Origin: Bryobacterales bacterium
Lineage (GTDB): Bacteria > Acidobacteriota > Terriglobia > Bryobacterales > Bryobacteraceae
Direction: 5' to 3'
DNA: 9,700 nt
Assembly: GCA_003164075.1 (NCBI GenBank)
Contig: PLRZ01000151.1
Coordinates: 1 to 9,700 of the forward strand
Part shown: positions 1 through 5,973 of the stretch, one piece after another
How positions within the stretch are numbered: the first letter of the stretch is position 1
How the letters are laid out: each line of letters opens with the position of its first letter
The notes under the pieces: model-generated
Told to the model about the DNA's origin: nothing
What the model saw: the letters and a program-made list of their open reading frames with translations, nothing else
The model's database searches: none
Position numbers and translations under genes: made by a program

Positions 1-669
1 GCCCGGCGGAATCAGGACCTCGGGCTCGCCCGGTTGCGGTACCGCGTCGGCATCGGTGAAGTCGCGGCCCAACGCGATTTTGGCGTCCATCAGGCGGAAG
101 AAATTGGCCGTGACTAATGCCTTGCCGACCTGCTCGGTGGCGCCGTCTTCGCGGGGCACGAAGGCCCGGAAGCTGGTGACGCCGCCCATGTCTTCGAAGA
201 GTTCGCGCGTGCCCTCCCGCAGGTCGAAGAAATCGGCGTTGGAATGGGTGTAATTCCTGCTGTTTCCCGGCCGATACTCCCACAACACCAGTACCAGCCG
301 GTCGGCGTTGCGATAAGGCAGGGGACGTAACAGGACCGCGTCGGTCACGCTGAAAATTGCCGTGCTGGCGCCGATCCCGAGCGCCAGAGTCAGGATGGCC
401 GTGAGGGCGAAACCGGGGCTTTTGCGCAGGGTCCGGGCGGCGTACCGCACATCCGCTCGCAGGGCGTCCCACCTGGCGTGCCCCCAGGCATCGCGGCAGC
501 GCTCCTTGTAGGCCTCGATTCCGCCGAACTCGATGCGCGCGCGCCGCATGGCTTCGGCCCGGGAGAGGCCCGATCGCATCAGGTCTTCCGTCCGCGCTTC
601 CAGGTGAAACCCGATTTCGTCGGCCATGCCGCGCTCGGCGTCCGGGCGCCGTTTCCATCGCGAGAACAT
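1..669 (-). CDS. ADOP-type ABC transporter permease (MacB/FtsX family), N-terminal part
   Basis: Integral inner-membrane permease of the MacB/FtsX superfamily, in the acidobacterial 'ADOP' form; the exact substrate is unknown. My translation of the minus strand gives 223 codons, open through the left edge. Residues about 12-62 ([17 protein letters not shown], then [15 protein letters not shown]) match the cytosolic prefix domain typical of ADOP permeases. The stretch [17 protein letters not shown] leads into the first transmembrane helix at about 87-110 ([15 protein letters not shown]), followed by [15 protein letters not shown] and the start of the periplasmic domain ([17 protein letters not shown]). 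The start ATG at 669-667 is preceded by AAGGAAAGAGG, a good ribosome-binding site. Such permeases are often paired with a PadR-type regulator gene, but none lies in the leader here. The leader is unusually long (about 240 nt from the predicted promoter) and contains a repeat element. The C-terminal three quarters lie outside the window. Family assignment is confident; function is not. Confidence 0.9.
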   Translation of the reverse strand, partial: MFSRWKRRPDAERGMADEIGFHLEARTEDLMRSGLSRAEAMRRARIEFGGIEAYKERCRDAWGHARWDALRADVRYAARTLRKSPGFALTAILTLALGIGASTAIFSVTDAVLLRPLPYRNADRLVLVLWEYRPGNSRNYTHSNADFFDLREGTRELFEDMGGVTSFRAFVPREDGATEQVGKALVTANFFRLMDAKIALGRDFTDADAVPQPGEPEVLIPPG

Positions 670-770
670 CTCCGGCCTCTTTCCTTCAGAACTCCTGATG
701 TCGCCCCGCAATTTCTGCCTGACGGCGAAAATGGGCTGAGCCATTCCTTTCGGTGGCGAGAGCTTCGCAA

Positions 771-860
771 GTGGGGCAGGCGGTGCCGCCTGCCCGCCCG
801 CGCTGAGTTAGGCCCGCTGCTCGAATAGGATCGAGCGAAGGCGAGCACCGCCTGCCCCAC
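771..860. repeat. Nested inverted-repeat (REP/MITE-like) element
   Basis: A 15-bp perfect inverted repeat, GTGGGGCAGGCGGTG at 771-785 and CACCGCCTGCCCCAC at 846-860, closes the element. Inside it are a second hairpin, GGGCAGGCGG (774-783) with CCGCCTGCCC (786-795) and a 2-nt loop, and a third, GCTCGA (819-824) with TCGAGC (831-836). The outer tips GTGGGGCAG/CTGCCCCAC recur at 2930-3049 and partly at 2869-2888, so it belongs to a dispersed family. It lies within the transcribed leader of the permease gene if the promoter at 920-948 is right. There is no open reading frame of its own, so any mobility would depend on an enzyme encoded elsewhere. Confidence 0.8.
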
Positions 861-887
861 CTGCGGGCTAACTGCAAATTCCACGGC

Positions 888-970
888 CTCAGGAGTTCTT
901 TCCTTAGTCCCTTAGGAGTACGATACGCGCGTTCTCCTAAGCTGTCAAGGGGAAGGGCGATACTCCTCAG
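888..970. promoter_or_regulatory. Array of CTTAGGAG-like half-sites (putative repressor operator)
   Basis: Four related octamers lie in mirror orientation: CTCAGGAG (888-895), CTTAGGAG (911-918), CTCCTAAG (934-941) and CTCCTCAG (963-970). The inner two form a perfect 8-bp inverted repeat around a 15-bp centre, and that centre contains the -10 hexamer of the permease promoter. The outer two differ from the inner consensus by one base each. Start-to-start spacing is 23, 23 and 29 bp. This is the form expected of a dimeric repressor site. A PadR-type regulator is a guess, based on the usual partnership of these regulators with ADOP permeases. The last half-site overlaps the -35 region of the divergent motA promoter, so the site might influence both directions. 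Confidence 0.55.
920..948 (-). promoter_or_regulatory. Sigma70-like promoter for the permease gene
   Basis: On the minus strand, TTGACA (948-943) is a perfect -35 hexamer. It is followed by a 17-bp spacer and TATCGT (925-920), a 4/6 match to the -10 consensus. It points toward the permease start at 669, leaving a leader of about 240 nt that includes the 771-860 repeat. The half-site palindrome 911-941 covers the spacer and -10, which suggests repression. Confidence 0.6.
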
Positions 971-993
971 ATTTTTCCCGAAGTGGCCGATAA
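967..993 (+). promoter_or_regulatory. FliA (sigma28)-like promoter for motAB
   Basis: The -10 octamer GCCGATAA (986-993) is a perfect match to the flagellar sigma28 consensus. Eleven bases upstream lies TCAGATTT (967-974), which matches the consensus -35 TAAAGTTT at 5 of 8 positions with the ideal 11-bp spacing. Transcription would start near 1000, about 34 nt before motA. A 9-bp inverted repeat, TCAGATTTT (967-975) and AAAATCTGA (995-1003), spans the promoter exactly and could be an operator or coincidence. FliA control of stator genes is well known in flagellated bacteria, which supports the reading. Confidence 0.65.
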
Positions 994-1033
994 GAAAATC
1001 TGAAGTGTAGCGTTCCTAGTCCACATAAATCCG

Positions 1034-1984
1034 ATGCTTGCACTTATTGGTATTGTTGCAGTATTCGCCGCCGTTATCGGCGGCTATCTGCTCGAAAATG
1101 GGAATCCCTGGGTCCTGCTGCAGCCGGCCGAAATGTTGATTGTAATCGGCGCCGCCGCGGGGACCATTCTCATCGCCAACCCTCCCCACTTGATCCGGAA
1201 AATGCTGACCGGCGCATGCGATACGTTCCGCGCGCCGCCGCATAGCCGGAAATCGCTTCTGCTCCACCTGCGGATGCTGTTTGAAGTATTCAGTTTTGTG
1301 CAGCGCGCAGGTATTATGGCCCTGGAGAACGACGTAGATGCTCCCCAGAATAGCCAGATTTTTTCCCGCTACCAGGGGTTCCTGCGTGACCACGACACCC
1401 GCGCATTCATCTGCGATTCGCTGCGCATGATGGTGATCGGCGCCACCACGCCGCACGAACTGGACCAATTGATGGATCTCGATATCGACGTGCAGCGCCG
1501 CGGACGCATGGCGCCGGTGGCCGCGCTCCATGCCGTGGCCGATGCGCTGCCGGGGCTGGGCATCGTCGCCGCTGTTCTGGGCGTGGTCATTACCATGGGG
1601 GCCATCGGCGGCGCGCCGGAGACCGTGGGCCAGAAGGTGGCGGCTGCTTTGGTGGGGACTTTCCTGGGCATCCTTCTTTGTTACGGCGTGGTTGGCCCGG
1701 TGGCCGCGCGCCTGGAGAACCTGAGCGAACAGCGAACGCAGTTTCTGCAGGTGATGCGCGTGGCGATCTGTTCCTTCGTCCGGGGCGCCTCACCGATTCT
1801 CGCCGTGGAGTATGCCCGGCGGTCGATTCCGGTTGAGTCGCGTCCCTCGTTTGTCGAGTTGGAAGTGACCATCCGGCGCGACGCCCGAATTCCGGTCGCC
1901 CAGAAACCGGCAGACGGTACGCACCGGGCAGAAAGCGGGGAGAATGTCCAATCGGTCGAACCTACCACCGCCCAATCCCACTGA
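1034..1984 (+). CDS. motA: Flagellar motor stator protein MotA
   Basis: Inner-membrane subunit of the MotA/MotB ion channel that drives flagellar rotation. The 316 residues follow E. coli MotA closely: TM1 at about 1-20 (starting MLALIGIVAVFAAVIGGY), TM2 at about 33-50 after QPAE, a large cytoplasmic loop, TM3 at about 170-190 (ALPGLGIVAAVLGVVI) and TM4 at about 203-222 (ALVGTFLGILLCYGVVGP). The two prolines important for torque fall at P173 and P222, the same numbers as in E. coli. The loop charges that contact FliG are represented by R91 and E99. The tail contains PSFVELE, as in proton-type MotA, followed by about 40 poorly conserved residues. No clear ribosome-binding site precedes the ATG, but no better start was found. 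The last 41 nt overlap motB, indicating translational coupling. A FliA-like promoter lies just upstream. No other flagellar gene is in the window. Confidence 0.95.
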   Translation: MLALIGIVAVFAAVIGGYLLENGNPWVLLQPAEMLIVIGAAAGTILIANPPHLIRKMLTGACDTFRAPPHSRKSLLLHLRMLFEVFSFVQRAGIMALENDVDAPQNSQIFSRYQGFLRDHDTRAFICDSLRMMVIGATTPHELDQLMDLDIDVQRRGRMAPVAALHAVADALPGLGIVAAVLGVVITMGAIGGAPETVGQKVAAALVGTFLGILLCYGVVGPVAARLENLSEQRTQFLQVMRVAICSFVRGASPILAVEYARRSIPVESRPSFVELEVTIRRDARIPVAQKPADGTHRAESGENVQSVEPTTAQSH

Positions 1985-2714
1985 GGAGCCGCCGGGCCTG
2001 CTCTCGTCCGCACGCGGCCGCCAGGTATTTCCACGGTCCCATGGCGGCGCGTGGAAGGTGGCGTATGCCGACTTCGTCACCGCCATGATGGCGCTGTTCA
2101 TCGTGCTGTGGATGATGAACTCCACCCAGAGGGTGAAAGCTTCTATCACAGGATACTTCCGCGATCCCCGGGGTTACACTCAAAAACCTGGGGCTGGCCC
2201 CGGTGCCGCCGGCGAGGGTCTGGCGGTGGACCATCGCAACGTGGCCAACCTGCAGAAGCAAATCGAAGAGGCGCTGCACCGCCTGCCGGAGTTCCCCAAG
2301 CTTCGCGACAATATCCGGTTCAGCGTGACTGGCGAAGGCTTGCGCATCGATCTTCTAGAGAACGAGCAGGGTCTGTTCTTCGTGACCGGCAGTCCCAACC
2401 CCACGGTGGAAGGTGAGCACCTGTTGCAATTACTGGCATCCGAGATCGGCACTATGCCCAACCGGGTGGTGATTGAGGGCCACACCGATTCGCGCCCCTA
2501 CCGGAATGCCGTCCCCTCCAGCGGCTATAGCAACTGGGAACTCTCCGCGGATCGCGCCAACGCCGCGCGCCGCCTCTTGCACGCGCATGGTTTGCGTCCG
2601 CAACAGGTGGTCGAGGTGCGCGGTTATGCCGACCAGAAATTATTGGACGAAGGCAATCCCGGAAGCGCCCGGAATCGGCGGATCTCGCTGGTGGTGAGGT
2701 TTAGCGGGGAGTGA
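1944..2714 (+). CDS. motB: Flagellar motor stator protein MotB (OmpA-like domain)
   Basis: Partner of MotA; it anchors the stator to peptidoglycan and carries the ion-binding aspartate. In the 256 residues, the segment HGGAWKVAYADFVTAMMALF (33-52) followed by IVLWMM is the MotB signature. D43 is the conserved proton-accepting residue in the single transmembrane helix (about 40-58). Residues about 62-100 form the plug/linker region, and about 125-254 are an OmpA/MotB peptidoglycan-binding domain. Within that domain are VVIEGHTDSRPY (T181-D182), NWELSADRANAARRLL (197-212) and NRRISLVV (244-251). The ATG follows GGGGAGA closely and lies inside the end of motA. The next in-frame ATG is within the transmembrane helix, so this start is required. 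The N-terminal extension before HGGAWK is about 32 residues. All key motifs are intact. Confidence 0.95.
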   Translation: MSNRSNLPPPNPTEEPPGLLSSARGRQVFPRSHGGAWKVAYADFVTAMMALFIVLWMMNSTQRVKASITGYFRDPRGYTQKPGAGPGAAGEGLAVDHRNVANLQKQIEEALHRLPEFPKLRDNIRFSVTGEGLRIDLLENEQGLFFVTGSPNPTVEGEHLLQLLASEIGTMPNRVVIEGHTDSRPYRNAVPSSGYSNWELSADRANAARRLLHAHGLRPQQVVEVRGYADQKLLDEGNPGSARNRRISLVVRFSGE

Positions 2715-2729
2715 GGGAGGGGAATTGGC

Positions 2730-2756
2730 CACGGATGGACACGGATTCACACGGAT
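2730..2756. repeat. Three CACGGAT units with 10-bp period
   Basis: CACGGAT occurs at 2730-2736, 2740-2746 and 2750-2756, an exact 10-bp period. The spacers are GGA, then TCA, and the run ends with AAG. Closely similar intergenic runs (CACGGATGAA repeated) are, from memory, widespread in acidobacterial, verrucomicrobial and planctomycete genomes; I cannot check this here. It begins 16 bp after the motB stop and opens the non-coding, rearranged stretch 2715-3144. Confidence 0.6.
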
Positions 2757-2769
2757 AAGACCAAATGCT

Positions 2770-2848
2770 GTTCACTTAGTACACCGTTTCAGAAGTTCGC
2801 CCCGTGTGTGCAAGATACGAGGGTGTATTTGCGAAACGGTTCACTTAG
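2770..2848. repeat. Paired direct and inverted repeats (GTTCACTTAG / ACCGTTTC)
   Basis: GTTCACTTAG occurs as a perfect direct repeat at 2770-2779 and 2839-2848. Just inside lies an inverted repeat, ACCGTTTC (2783-2790) and GAAACGGT (2833-2840). The interior has no plausible gene. It may be a small insertion bounded by a duplicated target, or an extended hairpin. There is no recognisable family. Confidence 0.4.
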
Positions 2849-2868
2849 CGGACATCCTCGGTGCTTCG

Positions 2869-2888
2869 GTGGGGCAGGCTTCAGCCCA
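2869..2888. repeat. Partial copy of the GTGGGGCAG repeat family
   Basis: GTGGGGCAGGC at 2869-2879 is followed by TTCAGCCC, which gives only a short GGCTTCAGCC-type hairpin. The closing CTGCCCCAC arm is absent nearby, so it is probably a half element. It shares its first 11 bases with the element at 771. Confidence 0.5.
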
Positions 2889-2929
2889 ATGTCACTTACT
2901 TTGCCCAAACGTGGAATTCTGCATTTGTT

Positions 2930-3049
2930 GTGGGGCAGCCAGTCTTGGCTGCAGCCGCCTTTCCAGGCGGCTCTTGGGGACGTCAACGAGTGCTCGTGTC
3001 CCGAAAGAGCCGGCTAAAAGCCGGCTGCAGCCACGATTGACTGCCCCAC
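2930..3049. repeat. Composite hairpin repeat element bounded by GTGGGGCAG/CTGCCCCAC
   Basis: The outer arms GTGGGGCAG (2930-2938) and CTGCCCCAC (3041-3049) are perfect inverses of each other and match the tips of the 771-860 element. Inside are two strong hairpins: AGCCGCCT (2953-2960), loop TTCC, AGGCGGCT (2965-2972); and AGCCGGCT (3008-3015), loop AAA, AGCCGGCT (3019-3026). The element is 120 bp and contains no convincing coding sequence. It is likely a non-autonomous REP/MITE-like repeat. It sits 95 bp upstream of the DUF3489 fragment. The sequence 3050-3144 between them shows nothing I can assign. Confidence 0.75.
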
Positions 3050-3144
3050 TGTTCTTGCAGACAGATTCCTATCGACAAAACTATGCGGCATTGCCCTTGC
3101 GCTTGCCTCCCGGCGCCCGCCGACCGCGCAGAAAGAGGAACCGT

Positions 3145-3290
3145 ATGATGAACACCGAGACCAGCACGACCGCCACAGCCGCCGACATTGCGGAAACCGG
3201 CGCCCCCGTTGCACCGAAGCCGGCCAATGCGACCAGGAAGCCCGCCGCCAAGAAAAAGAACGCGCCCAAGGGCGAGAAACGCGCCGTGAT
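3145..3290 (+). pseudogene. N-terminal fragment of a DUF3489-type protein
   Basis: The frame starting at ATG 3145 (a second ATG is at 3148) is preceded by AAAGAGGAA, a good ribosome-binding site. It encodes MMNTETSTTATAADIAETGA, then VAPKPANATRKPAAKKKNAPKGEKRA. This Ala/Thr-rich start passing into a Lys/Ala-rich linker resembles the N-terminus of DUF3489 proteins, which normally continue into a C-terminal helix-turn-helix-like domain. That domain is absent. After about residue 48 the frame turns into Arg/Cys/Ser-rich shadow sequence of the integrase frame and stops at 3420. I infer that the 3' part was replaced at a junction near 3275-3295. The family call comes from memory of the N-terminal pattern and is moderate. 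Confidence 0.5.
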
Positions 3291-4046
3291 CCGATCCACC
3301 GCGTCGAACAGGAGAGCGCGTTGTTCACGCCGGAGCAAGCGCTGGTGTTCCTGCACGCAGCCAAAGAGCATCGCTTGGGCGAGCTCTTCAAGGTGGGTGC
3401 AGCGTTGTCGTTGGGCCTAAGAAAAGGGGAAGTAACCGGCCTCCGACCCGAGGACATCGACCTCGATGCTCGCATCGTCCACGCACGCCGATCCCTACAG
3501 TGGCTTCGGTTGTCCGACGCAAAGGAAGGCCACTGGATTGACCATCCGCCGAAGCGTGGCTTCTTCCGCGATCTGCCGATGACGGACGCGGTCCACCGCG
3601 CGCTCCTCTGCCACATGGCACGCCGACAAGGCGAGGCCGCTACCGCCAAGAACTGGATCGATTCCGGGTATTTATTTGTGAGCATCACCGGCGCGCCGTT
3701 ACCCGAGAAGAATGAGAGCAACGAGTTCTACACCCTCTACGATTCCCTCGATGAACCACGGATCAGATTTCACGATTGCCGCCACAGTTGCGGTAGTTTT
3801 CTCAACGCTGGGCGCGAGCGCCTTCACCATCCGGAAGATCTTCGGCCATTCGCAGTTGAGCACCACCAATCGCTACACCCATATTCCGATAGTAGTCAGC
3901 AAGGCCGCGTTGGACGCGTGGGTACCTTGGTGGAGACCACGCACAAGAAGCCAAAGGACCAGCCGGACGCGAAGCCGGCACAGAAGCCGCATGGAGCGTG
4001 CAAGGGCGATGGTAGCGTCGTGTCCGTGAAAAACCATAAAACGTGA
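3285..4046 (+). pseudogene. Tyrosine recombinase (phage-type integrase), 5'-truncated and frameshifted
   Basis: C-terminal catalytic half of a site-specific tyrosine recombinase. From about 3285 the frame reads IHRVEQESALFTPEQALVFL, typical of the end of the core-binding domain, so the N-terminal DNA-binding part (often 100-150 residues) is missing. Counting from TTG 3321, catalytic Arg I is R34 (SLGLRKGEVTGL), the beta-hairpin Lys is probably K78 (PPKRGFFRDLPM) and the H-x-x-R box is H151-R154 (RFHDCRHSCGSFL). Then the frame breaks. In the +1 frame the family sequence resumes as TLGASAFTIRKIFGHS, with His at 3847-3849 and nucleophile Tyr at 3874-3876 (TTNRYTHIP). Removing one A at 3804/3805 restores continuity, so a one-base insertion (or sequencing error) is likely. 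The tail is uncertain; the original frame ends at 4046 with a Lys/Pro-rich tail that looks more natural than the +1 frame ending at 4029. Confidence 0.85.
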
Positions 4047-4218
4047 GGGGTGGCCGACGGCACCTTTACCGGGCGGTGGATAAACAGGGTAGGACGCTGC
4101 CTTTCCTTCTGCACGAGCATCGTGTAAGCTGATTCTTGGTCTCGGCCGGGGCCCGGCACGATGGCCACACCGGCATTGAGAGCCTTCTCGTCCGCCGTGA
4201 AGCAGGAGTATCCCATAA
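4047..4218 (-). other. Unassigned stretch with a possible minus-strand gene remnant
   Basis: No known gene lies between the integrase remnant and the glycosidase. On the minus strand an ATG at 4216 opens a frame reading MGYSCFTADEKALNAGVAIV, then PGPGRDQESAYTMLVQKERQ and RPTLFIHRPVKVPSAT, to about 4050. It then runs on antisense to the integrase as far as 3896. The third codon positions look GC-rich and the residue mix looks protein-like, but I recognise no family. Its ATG is only 2 bp from the plus-strand start at 4219, so both cannot have normal upstream regions. It could be a remnant of a displaced gene or chance. Confidence 0.2.
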
Positions 4219-5973
4219 ATGAAAACCTCTTCCGTAGTGTGGCGCTGCGCGCTGGTCGTTCTTACTGCTACACTCGTCGCCGCAACGCTCCAGGCTCAGA
4301 CCGAGGTCCGTCCGCTGCCGCGCATCGTCGAGAAGAACGGGCGCTTCGCTCTGTTCGTAGACGACGCCCCGTTTCTGATCATGGGTATCGAGGATCTGAC
4401 CATGGGCGATTGGCCCCCGCGACCAACCGTGTGGCCCGCCCTGGAATACATGCATGTCAACACCGTCGAAATCCCCGTCTATTGGGAGGATTTTGAACCG
4501 CAGCCCGGACAGTACGACTACGCTGTGATCGACCGGATCCTCGCCGATGCTCGCAAGCATGACGTTCGCCTGGTGCCGCTCTGGTTCGGAACCTACAAGA
4601 ACGGGCATCCGCACTATATGCCCGACTGGATGAAGCTGGATCCCGTCCGCTATCCGCACGCGCTCGACAGGAACGGCCAGGCAGTGGACTCGCCTGCGCC
4701 TTTCTCGACCGCTTCGCTCGATGCCGACAAGCGCGCCTTTACCGCTCTGCTCGGACACTTGAAGGAAGTCGATCGACAGCGCACCGTAATCATGGTGCAG
4801 GTGGAGAATGAGACCGGCAACTGGAACTGCGTTCGCGATTACTCCCCGGCCGCGCAGAAGTACTTTGTCGCGCCTGTTCCACCTGAGGTTCTTAGGGCCA
4901 TGCATGTTGGCACCACTTCTCCAGTTCCAAACTGGGAGCAGGCTTTTGGTCCCGATGCGGACGAATACTTCAACGCCTGGGCTGTGGCCAGGTACGTGGG
5001 GCAGGTTGCCGAGGCGGGAAAGGCCGTTTATTCGCTGCCCATGGTTGCCAACGCGGCCCTGCGCGACCCATTGCATCCAGGTCATGCCGGCATACCGGGC
5101 TCTCCCGGCTCCTACGAGAGCGGCGGCCCCACCGACAACGTGCTCGGCATCTGGAAAGCCGCGGCTCCAGCGATCGATATTCTGGGGCCCGACGATTACC
5201 AGAACAATCCCGCCGCATATGTGAAAGCTCTGGAGCTTTATCACCGCAACGACAATCCCTTGTACCTGCCGGAGACCGGCTGTCCCGGCTGTGCCCGCTT
5301 TTTCTTCACGGGACTGGGCCTTCAGAGCATAGGATTCTCGGCCGCCACCGACGTTAGCACGCCGGCCCTGTTGGGCGCGCAAGCCGGAATGCAGGCCGCA
5401 CAGGCAGGCAACCCGGGCGCATGGGAAGTATACAAGCCGGGAGATGACTTCCTGACTTCCTGGGGAATGAACTTCCGCTTGATCGGTCCCATGCAGCGCG
5501 AGATTGCCCGCCTCAATTTCGAAGGCAAGCTCCAGGCCGTGGCGGAAGAACAGGGCCGGACAACGGAGATTCTGCCTTTCGAAAACTGGAATGCCGAGGT
5601 CACGTTTGGTACATTCCGCGGTGGTTCCAACCCGCCCGGCGCGAATCCAACGCCGGCCGGGCGCATTCTGGTGGCCCAACTTGCCGACAACCAGTTCCTG
5701 GTGACCGGATACTATTGCCGCATTGACTTCCGTCCCGCCGGCACAGAGCAGCAAAGAAAATCAAAGCTTGTCGTCCCGGGAACCGATGAAACCCCGTCCG
5801 CTCTGATCGACGGCAAATGGCAGCACCGGCAGTTCCTCCGCCTCGAGCAAGTAACCTGGGAGGACAGCGCCTTCCAGCACGTTCGCACCTGGGGCGGACG
5901 AGGGGGTGAGACCAACGGCCTGTATTTTGGCGAGGTGCCCGTCGTGTTGCGCGTCTCGTTAACCACTTATTAG
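4219..5973 (+). CDS. Secreted GH35/DUF5597-type beta-galactosidase-like glycosidase
   Basis: Exported glycoside hydrolase of clan GH-A, probably releasing beta-linked galactose from plant polysaccharide. The 584 residues start with a Sec signal peptide (WRCALVVLTATLVAATLQAQ, cleavage near 27). A (beta/alpha)8 barrel follows, with the early motif FLIMGIEDL at 52-60. Next come MHVNTVEIPVYWEDFEPQPG (78-97), typical of GH35/GH42-like enzymes, and VQVENETG (193-200), where N197-E198 should carry the acid/base Glu. YLPETG (349-354) gives E352 as the likely nucleophile. Residues about 420-584 match the C-terminal beta domain called DUF5597, ending in a natural PVVLRVSL motif. AGGAG lies 10 nt before the ATG. 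The gene is convergent with the pectinase genes; its stop codon overlaps the GH28 fragment, and it is flanked upstream by an integrase remnant, so it may have arrived by rearrangement. Substrate is inferred. Confidence 0.85.
   Translation: MKTSSVVWRCALVVLTATLVAATLQAQTEVRPLPRIVEKNGRFALFVDDAPFLIMGIEDLTMGDWPPRPTVWPALEYMHVNTVEIPVYWEDFEPQPGQYDYAVIDRILADARKHDVRLVPLWFGTYKNGHPHYMPDWMKLDPVRYPHALDRNGQAVDSPAPFSTASLDADKRAFTALLGHLKEVDRQRTVIMVQVENETGNWNCVRDYSPAAQKYFVAPVPPEVLRAMHVGTTSPVPNWEQAFGPDADEYFNAWAVARYVGQVAEAGKAVYSLPMVANAALRDPLHPGHAGIPGSPGSYESGGPTDNVLGIWKAAAPAIDILGPDDYQNNPAAYVKALELYHRNDNPLYLPETGCPGCARFFFTGLGLQSIGFSAATDVSTPALLGAQAGMQAAQAGNPGAWEVYKPGDDFLTSWGMNFRLIGPMQREIARLNFEGKLQAVAEEQGRTTEILPFENWNAEVTFGTFRGGSNPPGANPTPAGRILVAQLADNQFLVTGYYCRIDFRPAGTEQQRKSKLVVPGTDETPSALIDGKWQHRQFLRLEQVTWEDSAFQHVRTWGGRGGETNGLYFGEVPVVLRVSLTTY

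Noticed and set aside
579..884. Minus-strand 101-codon frame starting with GTG at 884 behind AAGGAAAG
   Set aside because: It reads through the hairpin repeat and then overlaps the permease in another frame; composition is repeat-like and no family is recognised.
1016..1531. Minus-strand 171-codon frame opposite motA
   Set aside because: Antisense shadow of motA, rich in His/Arg with no domain.
2730..3049. Possible CRISPR array from clustered repeats
   Set aside because: Repeats are short, unequal or hairpin-forming, with no regular repeat-spacer pattern and no cas gene.
3081..3371. Minus-strand frame that looks like a two-helix membrane protein
   Set aside because: Its hydrophobic stretches are the complement of the Lys/Ala-rich DUF3489-like linker (AAG/AAA read as Leu/Phe); the plus-strand frame has a ribosome-binding site and a family resemblance.
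2725..3420. Plus-strand open frame of 231 codons as one protein
   Set aside because: Its first 140 codons cross three repeat elements and its end is the integrase in the wrong frame; only 3145-3290 looks coding.
4066..5754. Long minus-strand open frame (562 codons)
   Set aside because: Antisense to the GH35/DUF5597-type gene, which has a signal peptide and catalytic motifs; the antisense product resembles no family and is a high-GC shadow.
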